Part shown: in pieces, positions 56,601 through 64,000 of the stretch | Layout of the letters: every line of letters begins with the position of its first letter | Numbering within the stretch: the first letter of the stretch is position 1 | Source: a virus | DNA: 64,000 bases | Virus record (IMG/VR): IMGVR_UViG_3300035704_000393 | Span: 1 to 64,000 of that record | Strand: one strand, 5' to 3' | Program-made: the position numbers and the translations under genes | The notes under the pieces: model-generated | Told to the model about the DNA's origin: nothing | The model's input: the letters and a program-made list of their open reading frames with translations, nothing else | Database searches by the model: none

Positions 56601-58002
56601 CTCCCGGGATGAGACCGTCGTGTCCGCAGCGGACTCGGCGGTGCTGGCCCCGGCGTTCGCCGCGCTCGGCATCCCCGGCTACCAGGCTGGCGGGAAGGTC
56701 GGGCAGAACCCGCCGGTCTCGGCGGCGCAGGCGCGCTTCGGTCCCAGCGTCAACGCCGGCGGGCCAGCGCTCGGCCCGCTGTCCGGGATACTCCACAAGG
56801 CCGCCGACGTCGTGAAGATCACCGCGGCGTTCGCCACCCAGAACGCCAAGGCGCTCAGCAACGCGTTCTCCGACCTGCTCGGCGTCGGCTCCGGCGCGAC
56901 CGGGGTCCTCGGGCAGATCCTCACCGCCGTCCCCAAGACACTGGTCAAGGACCTGGTGGGCTGGCTGATCGGCCAGGGCGGCGCGTCCGGCTCCGCGATC
57001 GCCGACTACGCCATGACCTTCCTCGGGAAGATCCCGTACACCTGGGGCGGCGCGACCCTCACAGCCGCCGACTGCTCCGGATTCGTCCAGGCGATCTACA
57101 AGCACTTCGGTATCCAGGCGCCCCGCACGTCCGAGGAACAGGGCGCGTGGGTCAAACGGACCGGCCCGCAGCCCGGTGGCCTGGCCTTTTACCACTCGCC
57201 GCCGGGTGGAGCCGACCCGGGACATGTTGCTATTGTGCGTAATGCGCTCCAGGTGATCAGCCAGGGCGGCGGCATGGGGCCGCAGCTGATGAACATCCAC
57301 GCGATGCCGCTGCTGTGGACCGGCATCCCGCCGGGCGGGCTCGGCGCGGCGAACAAGGGCGGCCTCTACCTCGGCCCGGGCGGCTCCTACCAGAACGATA
57401 TCCAGACCGTGCTCCGGTCGCTGGGCCTGCCGCTGACGCTGACCCGCAACTGGCTCCAGCAGATCCAGACAGAATCAGGCGGGTCGCTCACCGCGGTGAA
57501 CAGGACCGACGCGAACGCCCGGGCCGGCCATCCCAGCGTCGGACTGCTTCAGCTAGTACCTTCGACTTTTGCCGCCTACGCTGGGCCTTACCGCAACGCC
57601 CAGCCGCTCGTGAACTACGGCGGCGGCCCGGTCTCCCTCAACGCGATGGCCCAGATTTACGCCGCGATCCACTACGCCAACGCGGTCTACCACGGCGCCG
57701 CGATGGACCAGATCATCGGCCACGGCCACGGCTACGCCAACGGCGGCTGGGTCAACGAGCCCGTCACCGGCGTCGGCAAGTACTCCCGGGCGCTGTACCA
57801 CTTCGCCGAGTCCGGCCCCGAGTACGTCATGCCCGAAGGCCAGGTCCGCGGCGGCGACGGCACCGCGGCGCTGGCCGGCCGCCTCGACCGGGTGATCGCC
57901 CTGCTCGACGCCGCCCCCGCCCGGACCAGCGCCGGCGTCGCGCAGGCCGTGACCGCGCCGCAGCGGACCCTGGCCACCGCCGCCCGGATCGGCGCCCGGT
58001 GA
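53620..58002 (+). CDS. tape measure protein with NlpC/P60 and lytic transglycosylase domains
   Basis: This 1460-residue protein starts at GTG 53620 after GGAGGGAGG. The N-terminus is basic and helical, with a coiled coil near 285-335. Residues about 370-790 are rich in hydrophobic helices (LLPGLIALLHAAGPAVEALF). Residues 1125-1235 form an NlpC/P60 peptidase (ADCSGFVQAIYKHFG, Cys1152; PGHVAIVRN, His1202). Residues about 1260-1395 form an SLT-type transglycosylase (QQIQTESGGSLTAVN, Glu1285; GLLQLVPSTFAAYA). The C-terminus has the GYANGGWV / ESGPEYVMP block usual in tape measures. It sets tail length and locally opens the cell wall during DNA entry. Confidence 0.88.
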   Translation: MPPPADGWARAMMELVLHVNKDQAQRDINSLDGGPAGRKTGQQFGQSFSREQLTRMNAGMDRFGSDAARSSDRAGQQSGRSFGSAFSALTRGVLTSFFTRDAAEGIRAAERSGDDTGTHFASAFGQLTKGIVSSFFTGAAASVAARHAADSGSSSGRGWGAAFSRDATSAVSGFHNRMKADSARAGTDAGTEAGRGFGAAFLNLTRGLLGRADLGRVNLTGAGGGERGLLGGIGPGILGLSTRTAGIVGLGGAALGAVPALAAGGLGAGVAAGGAGALAAGFGIVQSQVTDAMKARTQAQQAVKSATTPAQQQAAQAKLTQANAQIRQLSPALQSIIASETKIQDTWEKFAKGLAPLVAGPLAQVARLFTSLTPVLHQFFAAAATLAQPLIGGLANLARQVLPLLGDAFRAAAPLLRPVLDGLTGIITGLLPGLIALLHAAGPAVEALFGGLARLGTSLGDMFALFTPVVTASAQILGSLFSVINSLLPVIAQLAGVFAVALAPVFSQFAGIVVSLLPFLVTLGRIVASLAGAILGDLVAAFGAVAALFRTIGPALNTFAKAISGVFTVLENSGVFAVLGDAVEQLAKPLGALIVALVRGLTPIIPPIVGLIARLAAILTAGLAKAIAALLPPLTLLVNNVLAALIPLLPVVIPLLTVFTQIFTLVLVRVITDLAKALNEVFNVVLTPGVLRAVAVGITAIWLAFKLFGLYSLVTNPIGLIIVAIGLLVVGIVELATHWHQVWTAITAAAQATGRFFTSLYRNQIVQDILAVWSLGLIPLAQHWTQVWAAISRTAVATWHAIYGAVLAPLISWFTVSLPHGLGVATNHVHQWWSDVANAFSGGYHTVFNNTLAPFIRFFTTTIPQIFASSLAGARQWWANIGGAFRSGWNAVWNNVIVPMRNLFTRDLPSWFSTAVSAVGRFWSNIYNSIRGPVVRVVDTVLNGIISVFDWITSHVGLGKPIKPIHPFGLAAGGKVGKVLSGTGPTADDVIVRVSRDETVVSAADSAVLAPAFAALGIPGYQAGGKVGQNPPVSAAQARFGPSVNAGGPALGPLSGILHKAADVVKITAAFATQNAKALSNAFSDLLGVGSGATGVLGQILTAVPKTLVKDLVGWLIGQGGASGSAIADYAMTFLGKIPYTWGGATLTAADCSGFVQAIYKHFGIQAPRTSEEQGAWVKRTGPQPGGLAFYHSPPGGADPGHVAIVRNALQVISQGGGMGPQLMNIHAMPLLWTGIPPGGLGAANKGGLYLGPGGSYQNDIQTVLRSLGLPLTLTRNWLQQIQTESGGSLTAVNRTDANARAGHPSVGLLQLVPSTFAAYAGPYRNAQPLVNYGGGPVSLNAMAQIYAAIHYANAVYHGAAMDQIIGHGHGYANGGWVNEPVTGVGKYSRALYHFAESGPEYVMPEGQVRGGDGTAALAGRLDRVIALLDAAPARTSAGVAQAVTAPQRTLATAARIGAR

Positions 58003-58043
58003 GCCGAGATCGCCCTTTGACCTGACCGGGAGGTAGCGCTGCC

Positions 58044-59786
58044 GTGTCGGTGACAACCGAGCTGTTCGCCAACCCGGCCACGGCTAACCCCGTCGTCACC
58101 AGCGGCGGGTCGACCACCCCGGTCTCCGGTACGTCGGAGTCCTGGACGGTCACCGGCCTGGCCGCGTTCCCCGCCGTCTCCAGCGCGGCGACCACGCCGA
58201 CGTACTGCCGGTGCTGCGACCCGGCCCAGCCGTCCGAGGTCCTGTGGATCACCAACATCTCCGGGACCACGGCGACAGTCACCCGCGGCGCCGAGGGCAG
58301 CACCACCGTCAACCACGGCACCGGCTTCGCCCTGGAGCTGCTCATCACCGCCGGCGGGCTCGGGAACTTCACCCAGGGCTGGCCCGGCCTGATCAGCACC
58401 CTGGTCGCCAAGTCGGCCGCGTACACCGCGACCGCCGCAGACAACGTGATCGTCTGCAACTCGACCACGGCCGCGTTCACGGTCACCCTGCCCACCGCGG
58501 TGGGCGCGCTCGGCCGCACCTACACGGTCAAGAAAACCGACAGCTCAGCGAACGCGGTCACCGTCGACCCGAATGGCGCCCAGACCGTCGACGGCGCGGC
58601 CACCTACACGCTGGCCAAGCAGTGGCAGTCGGTCACGGTCGTCTCAGACGGCGCCAACTGGCAGATCGCCGGGAACTCCCTGGCCCTCGACACCACGAGC
58701 ACGGACATCCAGCCGCTCGGCACCCAGGCCGCCGGCGCGCAGGGCATGGCCGCCGACGCCAAGCACGTCCACGCGATGCCCCGGCATGACCAGCTGCTCG
58801 CCCCGACCGGCGCGGTCGCCTGGGGCAGCCAGAAAATCACCGGCCTCGCGAATGGCAGCTCGGCCAGCGACGCGGCGGCGTTCGGGCAGCTCCCCTCCAT
58901 CGCCGGCCTGGCCGCGCTGTCCGGGGCCACATTCACCGGCCCGGTCACGGTCACCTCGCTGACCACCGAGACCACCAGCGTGACCAGTAACTACAGCGCC
59001 GGCTCGGGGGACTCGGTGATCCTGGCCGACGCGACCAGCGCGGCGTTCACGGTCACCCTGCCGACCGCCGCCGGGGTCGCCGGCCTGGCCTACACGATCA
59101 AGAAGACCGACTCCAGCGCGAACGTCGTCTCCGTCGTCTGCACCGGGGCGCAGACCATCGACGGGACCGCCGCCTACGCCCTGACCGCCCGCGCCTGGGT
59201 CGAGGTCGTCTCCGACGGCACCAACTGGCAGGTGACCGCCGAACCGGACCGCACCGTCATCGACATGACCTCGGTCTCGATGACGACCCAGACGCTGCCG
59301 ACCGCGATGTCTCAGGTGATGAGCATCATCGCGAACGAGGCCCGGGCCGGCATGGAATTCGAGATCGAGATCGACGGGGTTATCACCGCGCCGACCTCGG
59401 GCACCGGCCTGCCGGCGTTCACGTTCGGGCTCTACGTCGACGGGACCAGCACGCAGATCGGGGATAACACCGGGCTGGGCGGGGTGTACCTGACCCCGGT
59501 CGGCTCGACGTTCTCCTTCACGATCTGCTACCGGGCGCAGATCCTGGTTGTCGGCTCGTCCGGGACATGCACCGTCGTCTCAGCCGGCACCTCCCAGAGC
59601 CGCGGCTCTAACGCCGGGAACACCGGCCCGCAGGCGTCCGTCGCGCTCGGGTCCAACCACAACGGCGCCGCGACGCTCCACACCAACTCCGCGCACACGC
59701 TGCGGATCTGCGCCGCGTGGGGCTCCACCACGGCCACCGGCCACCATGCGGGCACCAACCGGACCCGGATGACCCGGCGGTACTGA
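58044..59786 (+). CDS. tail fibre-like protein with duplicated beta module
   Basis: This 580-residue protein starts at GTG 58044 (GGGAGGT). Two copies of a beta module are clear: AAFTVTLPTAVGALGRTYTV, then KKTDSSANAVTVDPNGAQT at about 148-185, and the same at about 334-372 (AAFTVTLPTAAGVAGLAYTI, KKTDSSANVVSV). Both end in SDG(A/T)NWQ. These match the repeats of phage tail-fibre and baseplate-associated proteins. The N-terminus and a C-terminal beta sandwich (MEFEIEIDGVITAPTSGTG) differ. It probably forms part of the tail tip used for adsorption. Confidence 0.65.
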   Translation: MSVTTELFANPATANPVVTSGGSTTPVSGTSESWTVTGLAAFPAVSSAATTPTYCRCCDPAQPSEVLWITNISGTTATVTRGAEGSTTVNHGTGFALELLITAGGLGNFTQGWPGLISTLVAKSAAYTATAADNVIVCNSTTAAFTVTLPTAVGALGRTYTVKKTDSSANAVTVDPNGAQTVDGAATYTLAKQWQSVTVVSDGANWQIAGNSLALDTTSTDIQPLGTQAAGAQGMAADAKHVHAMPRHDQLLAPTGAVAWGSQKITGLANGSSASDAAAFGQLPSIAGLAALSGATFTGPVTVTSLTTETTSVTSNYSAGSGDSVILADATSAAFTVTLPTAAGVAGLAYTIKKTDSSANVVSVVCTGAQTIDGTAAYALTARAWVEVVSDGTNWQVTAEPDRTVIDMTSVSMTTQTLPTAMSQVMSIIANEARAGMEFEIEIDGVITAPTSGTGLPAFTFGLYVDGTSTQIGDNTGLGGVYLTPVGSTFSFTICYRAQILVVGSSGTCTVVSAGTSQSRGSNAGNTGPQASVALGSNHNGAATLHTNSAHTLRICAAWGSTTATGHHAGTNRTRMTRRY

Positions 59787-59789
59787 GGC

Positions 59790-62700
59790 ATGGCCGCGCT
59801 GACCGACGCGGTACCCGGCCGGGCCGTCCAAGGACTCACCAGCCCCGGCCGGCTCGCCCCGTCCGCCCCCGCCACCGTCACAGCCGGCCTGGCCGCCGGA
59901 ACCGGAACCGCGCCAGCCCCGTCCTCCGCACCCGCCGGCGGACCGCCGGCGGGCTCGCCCGCGGGCTCCGGCACAGCACCCCCGCCCGCCGCGCAGGCAG
60001 CCTTCACGGTCACAGCCGGCGCCCCGGCGGGCTCGGGCACAGCACCCCGGCCGTCCCTCGCGGTCCAGGTCCTGGCCGGCGCCGCGCAGGGCACCGGAAC
60101 CGCCCCGGAACCGTCCGCAGCCACCGCGGTATCCGGAACCGGCCACGCCGGGCAGGCCGCCGGGACCGGCCAGGCACCCGCCCCGGCCGGCCAGCCGGCC
60201 AGCAGCCAGCACCCCGGCTGCCCCGCCGGAACCGGAACCGCGCCGGCGCCGTCGATCGCGACGGCCGCCGCGGGTTCCGGCCAGCCCGGCCCGGCCGCCG
60301 GCACCGGGCAGGCCAGCCCGCCGGCCGCCACGGCCGCCAGCAGGCCAGCCCCGCCCGCGCCCGCCGGGACCGGCACGGCGCCCCAGCCCGCAGCTGCGGG
60401 CGTCACCGCCGTCACCGTCACGGCCGGCCTGGCCGCCGGAGCCGGGTTCGCGCAACCCCCCGCCCTCTACACCGGCCAGGCCCGCGCCGGGCTCGCCGCC
60501 GGGACCGGTACCGCGCCCCAGCCCGCCGTGCTGGCCTACTCGGAGGTGGCAGGACTCTTGACCGACAGCCTCGTGATCGGCGGCGCCATCGAGCTGCTCG
60601 GCGGCGGCGTCGCAAGTACCCTGCCGCAATGCGCCGGCGCGATCTTCCGCCTCGGCCGCGGCTACGACCTCGGATCACCCCAGCCCGTCGTGGACCTGCT
60701 CACCACCCTCATGGGCGACGGCTCCCGGCCCACCGGGTGGCGGTACGACAACCGCACCGTGACCCTCCCGGTGACCATCGTCGTGCCGTCCACCGGCGAC
60801 CTGCCCGGCGACCGGCTCACCCTGGCCGGCGCCCGCGAGCTGCTGCTCGAAGTCATCGCCGCCGACGAGTTCACCCTCACCTGGGCGCCCGACGGGCAGA
60901 ACAACCAGCTCAACCTGGTCTGGGACTGCTTCCGGGCGCACGCCGCCACCGTCATCCACGACGTGCTCATGGCCCGGCAGCTGGTCTCCGAGCTGACCAT
61001 CACCTTCGACGCCCTGCCCTACGGCCGCAGCGACACCGCGGTCGCGCTCGCGTTCGACTCCCCCGTAGTCGGGCAGGCCCCGCCGCTCGGCCCGGTCACC
61101 ATTGACGACTACACCACGGTCGCCAGCCTCACCCAGGGCACCGCCGGCGGCACGTCGTACGACACGGCCGCGGCCAGCCCCGCGCCGGCCGCCTGGTGGA
61201 GGCTGGAGGACACGGCCGGCTCGGCCACGGCCGCCGACTCATCCGGCGGCGGCCACGCCGGCACCGCCACGAACGTGACCTTCGGCACCGCCTCCGGCGG
61301 CAACGCCCCGGCCGCCACCGCCGCGTCGTTCAACGGGACCAGCTCCCGGATCACCAGCACCTACAACCCGTCCGGCGGCGGCGCCTGGACGGTGCAGGCG
61401 TGGGTCAACCTGCAAGGCTCCGTGCCGCGCGGCAACCCGCGGATCATCTCCAACAGCCACACCGACGTCGCCGGGGACCGCAAGGGCTTCGAGCTGCTCC
61501 TGGCCAACGGCCGCTGGCCGCAGGTCTGGTTCGGCAACGGCGTGTCCTCAGCCGGGGCCAAGGCCCCCGCACCCATCCCGCTCAGCGGCTGGGTGTACCT
61601 CGTCGGCACCTGGGACGGCGCCACCATCCGGCTCTACGTGCAGAACACCCTGGCCGCCACCGCCTTCCTGAACGGCACCCTCGCCGCCGGCGCCGCGAAC
61701 ACGGCCATCGGGTACAACCCGACCAACTCACTCGACTGGATGGACGGCCTGGTCAGCGAGGCAGCCGTCACCGCCGCCACGCTGACCACCGGGCAGATCG
61801 CCGCGAACTACCAGGCCGGCCAGCCGTGGTGGTCCCAGGCGACGGTCACCGCCCTGTACTCCACCTCGGCCCAGTGGCACCACGACGTCGCCGGCGCCTA
61901 CCAGCCGCTCCAGTACACCCGCACCCTGCCCGCCCAGGTCAACCTGACCGGCTACGGCAAGATCCTGTTCTGGCTCGGCCTGGCCCAGGACACCACCGAG
62001 TACTGGCGGCCGAAAACCCCGGTCACCGTGCTGCTCATCCTGACCGACGCGCTCGGCCAGACCCTGAAGTTCTCCACCCGCACGCCCAGCTACGCCTCCA
62101 AGAACACAGCCTGGCCGGTGTGGAACCAGATCACCCTGACCATCCCGCAGGGGCGGGCGTTCGCCTATGACCAGGTGGTCTCCTACCAGATCACCGCGTA
62201 CAACGAGGTGCACCAGGGCGGGGCGCTGGAACTGGACGCGGCCGGGTTCCTGTCCGGCCTGACCGCCGCCGTCATCGCCAGCCCCAAGAGGCCGGCGAGC
62301 ATCAGGGGCGGCACCTACGTGCTGTATGACGTCGAAGGGTCGGCGCCGGCGCCGCTGAACGTGCACTGCCAGCTCGGCCTCGTCACGCAGACACCCTCCA
62401 CCCAGGTCATCACGCTGCCCGGCACCCCCGGCACGGTCAGCCAGTACACCGCGCCGCCGGAGAACCCGTCCTGGCTGCTGGGCGACAGCAACGACTTCGA
62501 GGGCGGCACGACCGGCGGCTGGGTCGGCGTCAGCGACGGCGCCGCGGCGAACGCCACCATCGCCGCATCCACGACGCAGGTGCTCTCCGGCACCTACTCC
62601 ATGTCGATGACCCCGGTCTCCGGCGGCTCCAGCATGACCGCCGCGGCCTCGACCATCGCCAACGTCGGCAGCCAGGGCGTGCCCGCCAGCGCGGGGGACC

Positions 62701-64000
62701 GGATCGCCGTCCGGGCCTGGATGCGCGCCGGCACCACCGGCCGGAACGTGACAGTCGGCGCTGAGTTCTTCAACGCCTCGGGCACCAGCCTGGGCACCGT
62801 GTCGCTCGGCGCGATCGCGGACAACAACTCGTCCTGGACGAAAATCGACGGGCGGGTCACCGCGCCGGCGAACTCGGCCAACGCCCGGCTGGTCGTCACC
62901 GTGGCCACCCCGGCCGCGGGTGAGATCCACTACCTGGACGCCCCCTACCTGGCCTACGCGATCCAGGCCCAGGTCGTCACCCGGGCAGCCGGCGGCGGCG
63001 GCGGCTCGGTCGTCTACAAGGCCGGCGGCGGCGGCGGCGGCGCGGGCGAGATCGCGTGGGAAACCAACCTCGACCTGACCCCGGCCGCGAACCACGCCTA
63101 CTCGATCGGCGCCGGCGGCCAGAAGGGCGCCGACCCGACCAACGGCGCGCCCGGCGGCGACTCCTACTTCACCGGCACGACCACCACGGTGCGGGCGCAC
63201 GGCGGCGGAGCCGGCCTCGGCCGGAAGACCGCGAACGGCAACGGAGCGGGCGGTTCCGGCGGGTCCGGGAGCACGAACGGCCACCACTTCTCCGGGGGCT
63301 CGGGCTCGGCGGGGGACTACACCCAGGATGAGGGCGGCGGCGGCGGAGGCTCGCCCGGCGACGGCGGGTCCGGCGGAAACGCGGGCTCGGGCGGCCAGCA
63401 TGTCCCGGGCGCGGCCGGCGCGGCCGGCGCGCTCGGCCTGCCCGGCGCGCCCGGCGGCGGCGGCTACGGCGGCCTGGCGGTCGGCGCGGCCTACAAGAGC
63501 GGCGACGGCACCCGCGGGAACACGCCCGGCGCGGGCGGCGGCGGCGCCGGGTCGAGCGCGGCGCTGCGCGGCGGCGGGTTCGGCGGCAGCGGCACCATCC
63601 GGCTCCAGATCACCACCTACTCCAGCTCGCCCGCGTTCGGCGCGCTGGTCGTGCACCGGCCCAGCACCCGGACCCCGATCCTGGCCAAGCCCGTCCTGGA
63701 CATCGGCGGCGGCGGCGACCCGCCGGACGGCCGGGAATACACCATCGCCCAGGTCGACGGGCAGAACGCCCGGTACGCCGGCACCTACACCGTCATCCTG
63801 GCCAACTTCTCCTGGGACGGCACCGCCGCGCGGACGGTCACCGCGACAATCCGCCAGTACACCAGCGGCGGCGCCGCCTCGGCCGCGGCCACGCTGACCG
63901 CCACGGTCACCCCCGCCCAGGTGACCAACGGCCTGGTCGTGCTCGGCGAGGTCACCCTTCCCGTCACCGACATGGCCGCCGACAACACCGACGCGTTCTT
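59790..64000 (+). CDS. large distal tail/receptor-binding-like protein, truncated by the window end
   Basis: The frame from ATG 59790 stays open for more than 1400 residues to the end of the window. Residues 30-255 are about ten AG.A.GTG.AP.P repeats like those at 11.8-13.9 kb. Residues about 255-440 resemble a distal-tail domain (VVDLLTTLMGDGSRP, LTLAGARELLLEVIAADEF, LVSELTITFDALPYGR). A LamG-like domain spans about 465-680 (AWWRLEDTAGSATAADSSG, WTVQAWVNLQG). Further beta domains follow. A very Gly-rich segment lies at about 1070-1275, as in phage receptor-binding tips, and then one more beta domain. Confidence 0.7.
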   Translation, partial: MAALTDAVPGRAVQGLTSPGRLAPSAPATVTAGLAAGTGTAPAPSSAPAGGPPAGSPAGSGTAPPPAAQAAFTVTAGAPAGSGTAPRPSLAVQVLAGAAQGTGTAPEPSAATAVSGTGHAGQAAGTGQAPAPAGQPASSQHPGCPAGTGTAPAPSIATAAAGSGQPGPAAGTGQASPPAATAASRPAPPAPAGTGTAPQPAAAGVTAVTVTAGLAAGAGFAQPPALYTGQARAGLAAGTGTAPQPAVLAYSEVAGLLTDSLVIGGAIELLGGGVASTLPQCAGAIFRLGRGYDLGSPQPVVDLLTTLMGDGSRPTGWRYDNRTVTLPVTIVVPSTGDLPGDRLTLAGARELLLEVIAADEFTLTWAPDGQNNQLNLVWDCFRAHAATVIHDVLMARQLVSELTITFDALPYGRSDTAVALAFDSPVVGQAPPLGPVTIDDYTTVASLTQGTAGGTSYDTAAASPAPAAWWRLEDTAGSATAADSSGGGHAGTATNVTFGTASGGNAPAATAASFNGTSSRITSTYNPSGGGAWTVQAWVNLQGSVPRGNPRIISNSHTDVAGDRKGFELLLANGRWPQVWFGNGVSSAGAKAPAPIPLSGWVYLVGTWDGATIRLYVQNTLAATAFLNGTLAAGAANTAIGYNPTNSLDWMDGLVSEAAVTAATLTTGQIAANYQAGQPWWSQATVTALYSTSAQWHHDVAGAYQPLQYTRTLPAQVNLTGYGKILFWLGLAQDTTEYWRPKTPVTVLLILTDALGQTLKFSTRTPSYASKNTAWPVWNQITLTIPQGRAFAYDQVVSYQITAYNEVHQGGALELDAAGFLSGLTAAVIASPKRPASIRGGTYVLYDVEGSAPAPLNVHCQLGLVTQTPSTQVITLPGTPGTVSQYTAPPENPSWLLGDSNDFEGGTTGGWVGVSDGAAANATIAASTTQVLSGTYSMSMTPVSGGSSMTAAASTIANVGSQGVPASAGDRIAVRAWMRAGTTGRNVTVGAEFFNASGTSLGTVSLGAIADNNSSWTKIDGRVTAPANSANARLVVTVATPAAGEIHYLDAPYLAYAIQAQVVTRAAGGGGGSVVYKAGGGGGGAGEIAWETNLDLTPAANHAYSIGAGGQKGADPTNGAPGGDSYFTGTTTTVRAHGGGAGLGRKTANGNGAGGSGGSGSTNGHHFSGGSGSAGDYTQDEGGGGGGSPGDGGSGGNAGSGGQHVPGAAGAAGALGLPGAPGGGGYGGLAVGAAYKSGDGTRGNTPGAGGGGAGSSAALRGGGFGGSGTIRLQITTYSSSPAFGALVVHRPSTRTPILAKPVLDIGGGGDPPDGREYTIAQVDGQNARYAGTYTVILANFSWDGTAARTVTATIRQYTSGGAASAAATLTATVTPAQVTNGLVVLGEVTLPVTDMAADNTDAF
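59870..60540 (+). repeat. second copy of the AG.A.GTG.AP.P coding repeat array
   Basis: About ten units encode AGLAAGTGTAPAPS-like peptides, matching the array in the 10741 gene in unit length, residue pattern and codon choice. This implies duplication or recombination between the two loci. Confidence 0.65.

Noticed and set aside
63328-63897. 189-residue plus-strand frame near the window end
   Set aside because: It is an Ala/Arg/Pro-rich shadow of the Gly-rich segment of the truncated tail gene, whose frame runs on to the window edge.

Overview
The window is a very GC-rich (visibly about 70%), densely packed stretch of an actinobacterial tailed (siphovirus-type) phage or prophage. Four things point to this: GTG starts and GTGA/ATGA 4-nt stop-start overlaps almost everywhere; an XRE/DUF5753-type regulator of the kind common in Actinobacteria; a complete head-and-tail gene series; and many tiny Cys-rich proteins typical of actinophage accessory regions. 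I see no integrase, replication genes, tRNA, CRISPR array or att site, so free phage and prophage cannot be told apart. Both ends cut through the element.

Layout. 0-6.6 kb: a P27-like small terminase candidate followed by small plus-strand genes, then two minus-strand operons of tiny, mostly Cys-rich proteins (4.2-5.15 kb and 5.5-6.5 kb). 6.6-14.1 kb: a membrane peptide, a coiled-coil protein and fibre/adornment-like proteins, ending in a 1107-residue protein with about 700 residues of Ala/Gly/Thr/Pro repeats. 14.1-17.6 kb: a small tyrosine-phosphatase-like gene with no normal start, small genes and the large terminase. 17.6-18.36 kb: a non-coding stretch with two interleaved long inverted repeats. 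18.3-25.5 kb: accessory and regulatory genes (two HNH nucleases, XRE regulator, winged-helix protein, short membrane proteins).

25.5-43.6 kb: the head-morphogenesis block, which is the most unusual part. A 3018-residue protein joins a DUF935-like portal, a MuF-like domain and a chain of enzyme-like domains: alpha/beta hydrolase, zincin, ADP-ribosyltransferase and a kinase-like fold. The next gene carries a second zincin and an Arr-like (rifamycin-type) ADP-ribosyltransferase domain. Then come a 1123-residue membrane-anchored multidomain protein and a 1254-residue protease/scaffold protein with a peptidoglycan-binding domain. A short basic/aromatic boundary motif (HPR..G.F or EARD..G.WT) occurs about 13 times across these four genes, usually between domains. 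This suggests a common processing or loading signal for virion cargo.

43.6-64 kb: four tandem decoration-like proteins, the major capsid protein, connector and tail-completion genes, a Tat-exported animal-type heme peroxidase inserted in the connector/tail module, the major tail protein, a tail assembly chaperone pair with a likely -1 frameshift, a tape measure with NlpC/P60 and lytic transglycosylase domains, and fibre/distal tail proteins. The last gene runs off the window and carries the same repeat family as the 10.7-14 kb gene.

All functions are read from motifs and gene order by eye; no database search was possible.
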